Assembly (NCBI RefSeq): GCF_004123845.1
Contig: NZ_NBDP01000019.1
Coordinates: 434,001 to 498,000 of the forward strand
Source of the DNA: Allobosea sp. Tri-44
GTDB lineage: Bacteria > Pseudomonadota > Alphaproteobacteria > Rhizobiales > Beijerinckiaceae
Direction of reading: 5' to 3'
Length of the DNA stretch: 64,000 nucleotides
Below are positions 8,280 to 15,899 of the stretch, piece by piece. A model generated the notes under the pieces. That model worked only from the letters and a program-made list of their open reading frames with translations. It had not been told where the DNA came from and searched no databases. The position numbers and the translations under genes are program-made. Positions within the stretch are counted from its first letter, which is position 1; each line of letters begins with the position of its first letter.

Positions 8280-9320
8280 ATGACCAGCCCCCGCCAAAAG
8301 CCCACCCCGCGCCCATCCAGCGCCTTCCTCACCGTCGATCCGGAGAAGGACGGCAAGCAGGTCGGCTTCCTGATGATCCCGCATTCGCCGCATGACGACG
8401 CCTGGGGCGCGACGCGCATTCCGATTGCGATCATCAAGAACGGCTCAGGCCCGACCGCGATCCTCGAAGGCGGCAATCATGGCGACGAATACGAAGGGCC
8501 GATCACGATCTGCGACCTGATCCGCGACCTCGATCCCGGCCGGGTGCAAGGCCGGCTCATCCTGATGCCGGCGAACAATGTCCACGCCGTCATTGCCGGC
8601 CAGCGCACCTCGACGGTCGACGGGCTCAATTTCAACAGGACCTTCCCGGGCGATCCACGCGGCACCATCACCCAGCAGATCTCGGCTTTCGTTAGCGACC
8701 ATATCCTGCCGCTCGGCGATGCCTTCCTCGACCTGCACTCCGGCGGGTCCTCGCTCGACATCATCCCGAGCGCGATCGTCGAGCCGACCGATGATCCCCA
8801 GCTGCACAAGCGCAATGTCGCGGCCGTGCAGGCCTTCGACGCGCCGATGACAGTGGTGATCTCCAATCTCGGCGAACCGCGCACTGCAACCGCGACTGCC
8901 TGCCGGCAGGGGCTCGTCACGGTCGGTACCGAGATGGCGGGCGCCGGCACGGTCTCGCTGGACGCGCTCAGAATCTGCCGGCGCGGCGTCGCCAATGTGC
9001 TCGATCATCTCGGCATCGTCAGGCGCGACAAGCCGGAGCCGCGCAGCGGCGGCGGGCAGGTGCTCGAGCTGCCGGGAACCACCGCTTACGTCTACGCCAC
9101 CGCGGACGGCGTCTTCGAGCCGTTCCATGCCAATGGCGAGACCGTCAGCGCCGGCCAGCCGGCCGGGCGGATCCATTGCACCTGGGACCCGACCCGCCCG
9201 CCGGAGACGCTGCATTACGCTGCCGACGGCATCCTCTATGGCCGGCGCCAGCCGGGCCGGGTCCGGCCGGGCAATTGCTGCCTGATCGTGGCGTCGCCCT
9301 ATCGCGGGGTGTTGTCGTGA
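8280..9320 (+). CDS. Succinylglutamate desuccinylase/aspartoacylase family deacylase (DoeB/EutE-like)
   Basis: 346 residues of the M14/AspA zinc-hydrolase family. The zinc set is readable: HxxE in GGNHGDEYEG (about residue 62-65) and the second histidine in DLHSGG; FNRTFPGDPRG is also typical. The closest group by pattern is DoeB/EutE, which removes the acetyl group from N2-acetyl-L-2,4-diaminobutyrate in ectoine breakdown. A C-terminal barrel-sandwich region (ADGVFEPFHANGETVSAGQ) is the usual biotinyl-like tail of these enzymes. It overlaps the next gene as GTGA. No ectoine hydrolase (DoeA) is present here, so the true substrate is probably another N-acyl amino acid. Confidence 0.82.
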   Translation: MTSPRQKPTPRPSSAFLTVDPEKDGKQVGFLMIPHSPHDDAWGATRIPIAIIKNGSGPTAILEGGNHGDEYEGPITICDLIRDLDPGRVQGRLILMPANNVHAVIAGQRTSTVDGLNFNRTFPGDPRGTITQQISAFVSDHILPLGDAFLDLHSGGSSLDIIPSAIVEPTDDPQLHKRNVAAVQAFDAPMTVVISNLGEPRTATATACRQGLVTVGTEMAGAGTVSLDALRICRRGVANVLDHLGIVRRDKPEPRSGGGQVLELPGTTAYVYATADGVFEPFHANGETVSAGQPAGRIHCTWDPTRPPETLHYAADGILYGRRQPGRVRPGNCCLIVASPYRGVLS

Positions 9321-10261
9321 TCGGTCTCGACGACGTCCGCGCAGCGCGCTGGCGGATCGCGCCGCATATCCGCAAGACGCCGATCCTGCCCTATGCCCAG
9401 CTCAGCTCGCGCGAGGAATTCGGCGGCACAGTGACGCTGAAGCTCGAATTGCTGCAGGCGGCCGGCTCATTCAAGGCGCGGGGCGCGATGAACCGGTTGC
9501 TGACGCTCTCGGAAGACGCGCTCAAGCGCGGCGTCGTCACGGCTTCCGGCGGCAATCACGGCCTCGCCATCGCCCGCTCGGCGCATGTGCTCGGCGTCAG
9601 GGCCAAGATCTTCCTGCCATCCAACGTCGTCGCGGACAAGGTCGCCAAGCTGAAGCGCTGGGGAGCCGATGTCGAGATCATCGGCGCGATCTGGGACGAT
9701 GCCAACGAAGCTGCGCTCGCCTATGCCGAGGAGACGGGCGCGACCTATGCCCATCCGTTCAGCGATCCCGTGGTGGTCGCTGGCCAGGGCACGCTCGGCC
9801 TCGATATCCTCGACGAGATTCCCGATGTCGACGTCATCCTCGTCGCGATCGGTGGCGGCGGCCTGATCACCGGCCTGTCCACCGCGGTGAAGGCGCTGCG
9901 GCCGCAGACGCGCATCATCGGCGTCGAGCCCCATGGCTCGCCGACGCTGCATGCCTGCCTGGAAGCCGGCAAACTGATCACCCTCGACAAGCTCGAGACG
10001 AAGGTCGCGACCATGTCGTGCCGGCGCACCGACCAGGCGATCTATGAGGCCGTCGCGCGCAATGTCGACGAGATCGTGCTGGTTAGCGACGAGGAGATGG
10101 AACAGGCGGCGCAGTCGCTCTGGTTCGAGTTCGGCATCGCCGCCGACCTCTCGGGCGCGGCGGCGGTTGCGGCCCTGCAGGCGAAGCGCTTCGTGCCGGC
10201 GCCGGGCAGCAAGGTCTGCGCGCTGGTCTGCGGGGCCGGAACGGACGGGACGGTGGGCTGA
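9317..10261 (+). CDS. Threonine/serine dehydratase-like PLP enzyme (EutB-like)
   Basis: 314 residues from GTG 9317, overlapping the deacylase stop; the longer frame upstream lies inside that gene. Fold-type II PLP enzyme: Schiff-base lysine in AAGSFKARGAMN (about residue 53), substrate loop ASGGNHG, phosphate-binding loop GGGGLITG. This matches catabolic threonine dehydratase/serine racemase and the EutB protein of (hydroxy)ectoine clusters, which are single-domain and lack an ACT regulatory domain, as here. It likely deaminates a beta-hydroxy amino acid produced from the imported substrate. It ends 3 bp before the convergent gene at 10265. Confidence 0.85.
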   Translation: MIGLDDVRAARWRIAPHIRKTPILPYAQLSSREEFGGTVTLKLELLQAAGSFKARGAMNRLLTLSEDALKRGVVTASGGNHGLAIARSAHVLGVRAKIFLPSNVVADKVAKLKRWGADVEIIGAIWDDANEAALAYAEETGATYAHPFSDPVVVAGQGTLGLDILDEIPDVDVILVAIGGGGLITGLSTAVKALRPQTRIIGVEPHGSPTLHACLEAGKLITLDKLETKVATMSCRRTDQAIYEAVARNVDEIVLVSDEEMEQAAQSLWFEFGIAADLSGAAAVAALQAKRFVPAPGSKVCALVCGAGTDGTVG

Positions 10262-10264
10262 GGG

Positions 10265-11011
10265 TCAGGGCGCGACGCTCAGTCCCTGCACGCCGTGCTT
10301 TGTGATCAGCGCCGCCACGAAGCCCGATTCCTTCGCCGCGGCGACGAACCTGGCGAGATAGTCCGCCGCCTCGGCTTTGGCCTTGGGCACGCCAATCGCC
10401 TGCTGCACGGTCATGAAATGGCCGTCGAGGATGCGTGTGCCGGGGATCGCCGCGACATCCTTCAACAAGCGCGGTCGCAAGCCCGCCAACGCATCGAGTT
10501 CCCTGGCAATGAAATCATCAGCGGAATCGTCGAGCGTGCCGGAGCGGATGAGCTCGGCCTTGCGAATGTTGCGATCGAGCCAGAGCCCATAGGCGGCACG
10601 GCCGCTGACGGCGATGCGGACGCCTTCTGCGTCGACATCGCCGATCCCGCGCAGCGGCGAGGTGTCGCGGACGAGGTAGGTCGCCTCGATCTCGGCATAG
10701 GCCGGCGTGAAGCTGATCGCCTCGGCCCGCTGCGGCTCGGCGCCGATCAGGCCGACATCCCACTCGTCGCATGGCGCGGCATCGGCGAGCAGGCCGGGGT
10801 TTTCATAAGGGACATAGCGCAAGCCGGTGCCGAGATGGTCGGCGAGGGCGCGGGCCATGTCGGGCGAGACACCTTGCGGCTCACCCTGCGGGCCGCGGCT
10901 GGAAACCAGCAGGAAATTCGAGAGGTTGATGCCGGCGCGCAGCAGGTTGGCGGGCGCCAGATGCTCGCGCACGGTCGGCGAGAGCTGGCCGATATCGGGG
11001 CGGAATTCCAT
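10265..11011 (-). CDS. Family 3 solute-binding-like protein without signal peptide
   Basis: 248 residues with a strong ribosome site (GGGAGGA, about 9 nt ahead of ATG). The sequence has solute-binding family 3 landmarks: LRAGINLSNFLLVSS, VSPDMARALADHLG, WDVGLIGAEPQRAEAISFTPAYAEIEATYLV. Unlike true transport receptors, the N-terminus (MEFRPDIGQLSPTVREHLAP) is polar and has no Sec or Tat signal, so the protein should stay in the cytoplasm. It is the last gene of a three-gene minus-strand operon with a Gfo/Idh dehydrogenase and an isomerase, and has no permease partner. A cytoplasmic ligand-sensing or storage role is possible but not shown. Confidence 0.7.
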   Translation of the reverse strand: MEFRPDIGQLSPTVREHLAPANLLRAGINLSNFLLVSSRGPQGEPQGVSPDMARALADHLGTGLRYVPYENPGLLADAAPCDEWDVGLIGAEPQRAEAISFTPAYAEIEATYLVRDTSPLRGIGDVDAEGVRIAVSGRAAYGLWLDRNIRKAELIRSGTLDDSADDFIARELDALAGLRPRLLKDVAAIPGTRILDGHFMTVQQAIGVPKAKAEAADYLARFVAAAKESGFVAALITKHGVQGLSVAP

Positions 11012-11085
11012 GGCGTGTGTCCTCCCTGTCGTTGGCGCTGCTTATGCCGCGCTGATGGCGAGGAGGACAAGCCGGGTCGGCAGCT

Positions 11086-12261
11086 TCAGAGTGGCTGCCA
11101 GCGCGCCCCCTTGGCGGAAGAGCGCACGGCTGCCTCGATGAAGCGGACACCACGGACGCCATCGGCGATGGTCGGTACGAGTGTCGAGAAGGGAGTGGGC
11201 TCACGTCCCTCGATCCGGGCCGCGATCTGCTCGGCGATGTCGACGTAGAGCTGCGCGAAGCCTTCGAGATAGCCTTCTGGATGGCCGCCGGGCACGCGCG
11301 AGGCGGCATTGGCGACCGGGTAGGCGCCCGCGCCATTGCGCCGGATCAGGCGCGGCGGCTCGCCCAGCGGGGAATGGACCAGCAGGTTTGGATTCTCCTG
11401 CTGCCATTCGAGCCCGCCCTTCTCGCCATAGAGGCGGATGCGCAAACCGTTCTCCTGGCCGGCCGCGACCTGGCTGCACCAGAGCATGCCGCGTGCACCA
11501 CCCTTGAAGCGCAGCAGCATATGGGCGTTGTCATCGAGCCGGCGGCCTTCGACGAAGACATGGGTTTCGGCCGCGAGCGCCTCGATCTCGTCGCCGGCGA
11601 TGAACTCGGCGAGGTTGAAGGCGTGGCTGCCGATATCGCCGATCGCGCCGGCCGGACCTGAACGGGTGGGGTCGGTTCGCCACTCCGCTTGCTTCTGCCC
11701 GCTGTCCTCGAGCCGCGTCGCGAGCCAGTCCTGCACGTACTCGACCTGGACGACACGCAGCTTTCCAAGCGTGCCCTCCGCGACCATGGCGCGAGCCTGC
11801 CGGACCAGCGGATAGCCGGTGTAGTTGTGGGTGACCGCGAAGATCAGGCCGCTGTCCCGTGCGAGCTTGGCGAGCGCTTCCGCCTCGCGCAGGCTGGTGG
11901 TCAGCGGCTTGTCGCAGATCACATGGATGCCGGCCTTGAGGAAAGCCTTGGCTGCGGGCGCATGGGCATGGTTCGGCGTGACGATCGCGACCGCGTCGAT
12001 GCCGTCCTTGCGGCGCTTCTCCCGCTTCGCCATCTCGCTGGCGTCGGCATAGACCCGGGCGGGATCGAGCAGCAGGTCCTCGCCCGAGAGCCGCCCGCGT
12101 TCCGGATCTGACGATAGCGCGCCGGCGGTAAGCTGCCAGCGGTCGTCGAGGCGGGCGGCGATGCGATGCACCGCACCGATGAAGGCGCCGCGCCCGCCAC
12201 CGACCATACCGAGGCGCAGGCGGCGATTGAGCTTCGGCGCGGTCGAGGCCTCGATTGCCAT
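11086..12261 (-). CDS. Gfo/Idh/MocA family NAD(P)-dependent oxidoreductase
   Basis: 391 residues from ATG 12261, chosen over the upstream ATG because GAGGGA lies just ahead and the Rossmann motif (MVGGGRGAFIGAVHR) then begins at about residue 18. The family lysine motif appears as CDKPLT (normally EKP), and the C-terminal half has the GFO_IDH beta-sheet domain. Such enzymes oxidise sugar or inositol hydroxyls. The gene starts 10 bp after the isomerase/epimerase gene, a pairing seen in many myo-inositol, scyllo-inositol and keto-sugar routes. The exact sugar is unknown. Confidence 0.85.
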   Translation of the reverse strand: MAIEASTAPKLNRRLRLGMVGGGRGAFIGAVHRIAARLDDRWQLTAGALSSDPERGRLSGEDLLLDPARVYADASEMAKREKRRKDGIDAVAIVTPNHAHAPAAKAFLKAGIHVICDKPLTTSLREAEALAKLARDSGLIFAVTHNYTGYPLVRQARAMVAEGTLGKLRVVQVEYVQDWLATRLEDSGQKQAEWRTDPTRSGPAGAIGDIGSHAFNLAEFIAGDEIEALAAETHVFVEGRRLDDNAHMLLRFKGGARGMLWCSQVAAGQENGLRIRLYGEKGGLEWQQENPNLLVHSPLGEPPRLIRRNGAGAYPVANAASRVPGGHPEGYLEGFAQLYVDIAEQIAARIEGREPTPFSTLVPTIADGVRGVRFIEAAVRSSAKGARWQPL

Positions 12262-12271
12262 GACAATTCCC

Positions 12272-13330
12272 TCAGCGGTCGAGCCCGAGCATGCGCCGAT
12301 TGGCGGCCTCATCGGTACCGCCGGCGGCAAAATCGTCGAAGGCGCGCTCGGTCACCCGGATGATGTGGGCGGCGATGAACTCCGCCCCCTCTCGCGCGCC
12401 GTCTTCGGGATGTTTCAGGGCGCATTCCCATTCGAGCACGGCCCAGGAGTCGTAATCGTACTGCGCCAGCTTGGAGAAGATACCGCCGAAATCGACCTGG
12501 CCGTCGCCGAGCGAGCGGAAGCGGCCGGCCCGGTCGATCCAGGGCTCGTAGCCGCCATAGACGCCGACACGACCGTTCGGATTGAACTCGGCATCCTTCA
12601 CATGGCAGGCCTTGATGCGCTCATGGTAGATATCGATGAAGGCGAGATAGTCGAGCTGCTGCAGCAGGAAATGGCTGGGGTCGTAGTTGATGCAGGCTCG
12701 GGCATGGCCGCCGACGGCATCGACGAAGCGCTCGAAGGTCGCCCCGTCATGGACGTCCTCGCCCGGATGGATCTCGTAGCAGAGATCGACGCCGGCCTCG
12801 TCGAAGGCGTCGAGGATCGGGCGCCAGCGCTTGCCGAGTTCGGCGAAGGCGGTCTCGACCAGCCCCGCCGGGCGCTGCGGCCAAGGGTAGACGAAGGGCC
12901 AGGCGAGCGCGCCGGTGAAGCTGACATTGGCGGTGAGGCCAAGCCGGCGCGAGGCTTTCGCTCCAAGCTTCATCTGCTCGACCGCCCACTCCTGCCGGGC
13001 CTTCGGATTGCCGCGCACGGAAGGCACGGCGAAGCCGTCGAAAGCCTCGTCGAAGGCGGGGTGGACGGCGACGAGCTGGCCCTGGAGATGGGTCGAGAGC
13101 TCGGTGATCGACAGGCCATATTGAGCGAGCGTGCCCTTGACCTCGTCGCAATAGGTGTCGGACTCGGCTGCTTTGGCGAGGTCGAACAACCTCGTATCCC
13201 AACTCGGGATCTGCACACCCTTGTAGCCAAGCGAGGCAGCCCAGCGGCCGATCGCATCGAGCGAGCTGAACGGAGCCTCGTCGCCGGCGAACTGGGCGAG
13301 AAAGAGCCCAGGCCCCTTCATGGTCTTCAT
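12272..13330 (-). CDS. Sugar phosphate isomerase/epimerase (xylose isomerase-like TIM barrel)
   Basis: 352 residues from ATG 13330, where GGGAGG sits about 7 nt ahead; the open frame upstream runs into a non-coding repeat and is discarded. The AP-endonuclease-2 type barrel is recognisable by GYKGVQIPSWD, CYEIHPGEDVHDG (metal-binding Glu and His), INYDPSHFLLQQLD and HVKDAEF. These are metal-dependent isomerases or epimerases of sugars and keto-inositols. It heads the operon with the Gfo/Idh enzyme. A LacI-type operator sequence sits about 57 bp upstream, suggesting sugar-responsive control. Confidence 0.85.
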   Translation of the reverse strand: MKTMKGPGLFLAQFAGDEAPFSSLDAIGRWAASLGYKGVQIPSWDTRLFDLAKAAESDTYCDEVKGTLAQYGLSITELSTHLQGQLVAVHPAFDEAFDGFAVPSVRGNPKARQEWAVEQMKLGAKASRRLGLTANVSFTGALAWPFVYPWPQRPAGLVETAFAELGKRWRPILDAFDEAGVDLCYEIHPGEDVHDGATFERFVDAVGGHARACINYDPSHFLLQQLDYLAFIDIYHERIKACHVKDAEFNPNGRVGVYGGYEPWIDRAGRFRSLGDGQVDFGGIFSKLAQYDYDSWAVLEWECALKHPEDGAREGAEFIAAHIIRVTERAFDDFAAGGTDEAANRRMLGLDR

Positions 13331-13387
13331 GGCGACCCTCCCGACAGGATGGCTCCTTGCCGGAGCTCGCAACCGCCTCATCGGCGA

Positions 13388-13401
13388 TGTAATCGATTGC
13401 A
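13388..13401. promoter_or_regulatory. Candidate LacI-family operator upstream of the isomerase operon
   Basis: TGTAATCGATTGCA is a near-perfect dyad centred on CG and fits the LacI/GalR consensus TGNAANCGNTTNCA. It lies 57 bp before the isomerase start at 13330. A related site (GGCAATCGTTTGCC) lies in front of the sugar transporter at 29283, sharing AATCGNTTGC. Confidence 0.5.
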
Positions 13402-13452
13402 GGAATGTAGCGGCGACGCGCCTTCTGTCAAACGCGATCGATTCCTCATGGC

Positions 13453-13602
13453 GCCGTCTTTCCGGGACTTCGCGCAGCGAAGGGCCCGGAACCCATGAAC
13501 ACTGAGACTGAGGACAGGGCGCTGTGGCGTCAGCGCTTCTTCCCACCATTCGGTGTTCATGGGTTCGGGGCTCATTGCTGTGCAATGCTCCGGAATGACG
13601 GT
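13453..13602. repeat. Long inverted-repeat intergenic element
   Basis: Two 50-nt arms (13453-13502 and 13553-13602) are reverse complements with a minority of mismatches around a 50-nt centre. Each arm ends in a CCGTC(A/T)TTCCGG box and carries an inner hairpin: CTTCGC/GCGAAG in the left arm and CATTGC/GCAATG in the right, so the changes keep pairing. No coding function is visible. It fills most of the 328-bp gene-free stretch 13331-13658; the rest holds the LacI-type site at 13388 and nothing else recognised. It sits just beyond the 3' end of the binding-protein gene at 13659. Confidence 0.75.
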
Positions 13603-13658
13603 GTGTTTATGAGGACACCGCCGCGCTGCCACGGCGGTGTCGATGGCTCGGATAAGGC

Positions 13659-14711
13659 TCAGCGCTCGATCATCTTGTTCCAGCGGCTGTTCCACTCCGG
13701 CCGCTTGGCGTTGATCTGGTCCCAGTCGAGCGTGACGGCGGTCTTCATGTTGGCATGGAAGGCTTCCAGCTTCTTCTCGGCCTCCGGCGTCGAGGCCTTG
13801 GCCTTGGTGTTCGAGGGCACGATGTTGCCCGCGGTCAGCGCCTTGGACTGCGCCTCGGCCGAGAGCAGGTAGGCGGCAAGCTTCTGCGCCAGCTCCGGCT
13901 CGGAATTGTTGGCGATGACACATTGGGCCACCATCAGCACGACCGAGCCTTCCTTGGGCTGGGCGTATTCGACGGCGATGCCCTTGTCCTTCAGGGTCGA
14001 GATGCCGGTCGGCGTCAGCGGGAAGATCGCGGCCTCGCCGGTTTGCGCCATCTCGGCGATCTTGGCCGAGCTCGGGATGAATTCGAGCACGTTCTTGCCG
14101 ATCGTGTCGCGGAACTTGCTGAAGCCCGGCTCGACATTGGCCTCGGTGCCGCCCTGGATGCGGTTGAACATCAGGAAGGCGTGCAGGCCGAAGGAGGAGG
14201 CCGAGGCCGACTGGAACACGACCTTGCCCTTGTACTTGGGGTCGGCGAGGTCCATCCACGAGGTCGGTGCCGGCCAGCCCTTCTCGTCGAACAGCTTCTT
14301 GTTGTAGCCGAGCCCGGTCATGCCGAGGTCGATGCCAACAGCCATGTCGTCCTTCATGCGCGTGCCGGGGGCGAGATCGGCGAGCTCCGGGCCGGGCTTC
14401 GTCTTCTCGCAGAGGCCGGCGCCGATGGCGCGGACCATGACGCCATCGTCGAGGAACATCACATGCATCTGCGGCTTGTCCTTGGCCGCGGTCGCCTTGG
14501 CGAGGATGTCCGAGGAGGTGCCGGGCACGACCACGACCTTGACGTCGTTGGCCTTCTCGAAATCCGGGAAGACGGCTTGGGTGAAGGTCTTCTCGAAATT
14601 GCCGCCGTTCATGCCGACATAAAGCGTCTTCGACTGGGCGAAGGCGCTGCCGGCGGCTGCGAGTGCCACAATGGCGACGCCGGCTGACAGGATGCTGCGA
14701 TAGCTGGTCAT
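13659..14711 (-). CDS. ABC transporter substrate-binding protein (PotD-like, family 1)
   Basis: 350 residues with a Sec signal peptide (MTSYRSILSAGVAIVALAAAG..., cleavage after AFAQ at about residue 25). The mature protein opens KTLYVGMNGGNFEKTF and contains DLADPKYKGKV, typical of the spermidine/putrescine and iron-type family 1 receptors. It is the last gene of the minus-strand operon with PotA-, PotB- and PotC-like components and a three-part FAD dehydrogenase, which suggests that the ligand is a cyclic or substituted amine or amino acid (opine, hydroxyproline or betaine type) oxidised by that dehydrogenase. Confidence 0.85.
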   Translation of the reverse strand: MTSYRSILSAGVAIVALAAAGSAFAQSKTLYVGMNGGNFEKTFTQAVFPDFEKANDVKVVVVPGTSSDILAKATAAKDKPQMHVMFLDDGVMVRAIGAGLCEKTKPGPELADLAPGTRMKDDMAVGIDLGMTGLGYNKKLFDEKGWPAPTSWMDLADPKYKGKVVFQSASASSFGLHAFLMFNRIQGGTEANVEPGFSKFRDTIGKNVLEFIPSSAKIAEMAQTGEAAIFPLTPTGISTLKDKGIAVEYAQPKEGSVVLMVAQCVIANNSEPELAQKLAAYLLSAEAQSKALTAGNIVPSNTKAKASTPEAEKKLEAFHANMKTAVTLDWDQINAKRPEWNSRWNKMIER

Positions 14712-14726
14712 TGTCTGATCTCCCCT

Positions 14727-15899
14727 TTAGTGCTGCGGCTCTTGGTTCTGCCCCGCACCCGAGCCAGCGTCGGTGCGGGCGGAAATCTCTCTGAAGCGGC
14801 CGATCGAGAAGGCCGCGATCGGCGTCTGCGTTTCGCCGTCGCGGACGAGCTCGGCGAGCACCTCGCCGACGCCGGGCGCTATCTGGAAGCCAGCTCCGGT
14901 GAAGCCGAAGGCGTGGATCAGTCCGGGCGTGGTCAGGCTCGGGCCTATCACCGGGTTCCTGTCCGGCATGGCGCCTTCGGTGCCGCTCCAGAAGCGGATC
15001 GCCTGGGCATGGCGCAGGCCCGGGAACAGTGCGGCGGCGTTGTTCATGATCGCGATCGCGCCGTCGCCGCGCGGTCGCGAGAAGTCGGGGTCGGCCAAGG
15101 GCAGGGCCCGCTCGCCGCCGACCACGACATTGCCGCGCTCGACCTGGCGGGCATAGATGCCGCCACCTTCCATGCCGATATTGACCGACATCACCTGCTC
15201 CATCGGTTCGGTGACGACCATGGAGGGGTAGATGCGCGAGAGCGGCGCCGGCTCGCCGAAGCTCTCGGCGAAGGGGGCGGCCCAAGCGCCAGCGCTGTTG
15301 ACGACGAAGCGGGACCGGAGCGTGAGGTTGCCGGCCGCTTCCAGCGCGAAGCCCTCGCCGTCGCGGGTCACGCCCTCGACCGCGGTGTTCTCCAGCACCT
15401 CGACGCCGGCCCGGCGCGCCGCGGCGGCAAAGCCGGTCGAGACCAGGCGCGGATTGGCGTGGCCGTCGCCGGCGCAGAAGCAGGCGCCGACGACACCGTC
15501 GCCGATCCAGCCGAAGCGCTCGCGCAGGCCGTTATGGCCGATCAGCTCGAGGCCGAGGCCCTCCTCGGCGACAGCTTCCGCATAGGTTTCGAGCGAGGCC
15601 ATGTCGTCTTCGTTGCGGGCGAGTTTGAGATGGCCGGAACGCAGGAACTCGCCGTCGATGCCGATCAGCGCCCTGAGGCGCGGCCAGACCGCGTGCGCCC
15701 GCTGCGACAGCGGCAATTGCTCGACCGGGCGGCCCTGGCGGCGGACGCCGCCATAGTTCACGCCCGAGGCCTGCGCGCCGCAATAGCCCTTGTCGAGCAA
15801 GGCGACCGAAAAGCCCATGCCGCGCAGCGCCAGCGCGGCCGAGGAGCCGACGAGGCCGCCGCCGATGATCGCGACGTCGACGGAGAGGCGTTGGCTCAT
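14727..15899 (-). CDS. FAD-dependent amino/imino-acid oxidoreductase (DAO family; HcnC/OoxB/LhpB-like beta subunit)
   Basis: 390 residues. The N-terminal dinucleotide fold VAIIGGGLVGSSAALAL (residues 9-25) binds FAD, and the DAO fold continues to the conserved C-terminal FGFTGAGFQIAPGVGE. It overlaps the next upstream subunit gene by 4 bp. With the HcnB-like and 2Fe-2S-like proteins it matches the three-subunit layout known for opine oxidase, hydrogen cyanide synthase and D-hydroxyproline dehydrogenase. This subunit carries the substrate oxidation site. The electron acceptor is probably the respiratory chain. Which imino acid is used cannot be read from the sequence. Confidence 0.85.
   Translation of the reverse strand: MSQRLSVDVAIIGGGLVGSSAALALRGMGFSVALLDKGYCGAQASGVNYGGVRRQGRPVEQLPLSQRAHAVWPRLRALIGIDGEFLRSGHLKLARNEDDMASLETYAEAVAEEGLGLELIGHNGLRERFGWIGDGVVGACFCAGDGHANPRLVSTGFAAAARRAGVEVLENTAVEGVTRDGEGFALEAAGNLTLRSRFVVNSAGAWAAPFAESFGEPAPLSRIYPSMVVTEPMEQVMSVNIGMEGGGIYARQVERGNVVVGGERALPLADPDFSRPRGDGAIAIMNNAAALFPGLRHAQAIRFWSGTEGAMPDRNPVIGPSLTTPGLIHAFGFTGAGFQIAPGVGEVLAELVRDGETQTPIAAFSIGRFREISARTDAGSGAGQNQEPQH

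Noticed and set aside
5180-10261. Calling the locus an ectoine utilisation operon (ehu/eut)
   Set aside because: Only the DoeB/EutE- and EutB-like genes are present; the ring hydrolase and other required enzymes are missing, and the regulator is of a different family.
13495-13872. Plus-strand frame starting MNTETEDR
   Set aside because: It begins inside the inverted-repeat element and runs antisense into the receptor gene; no ribosome site or domain.
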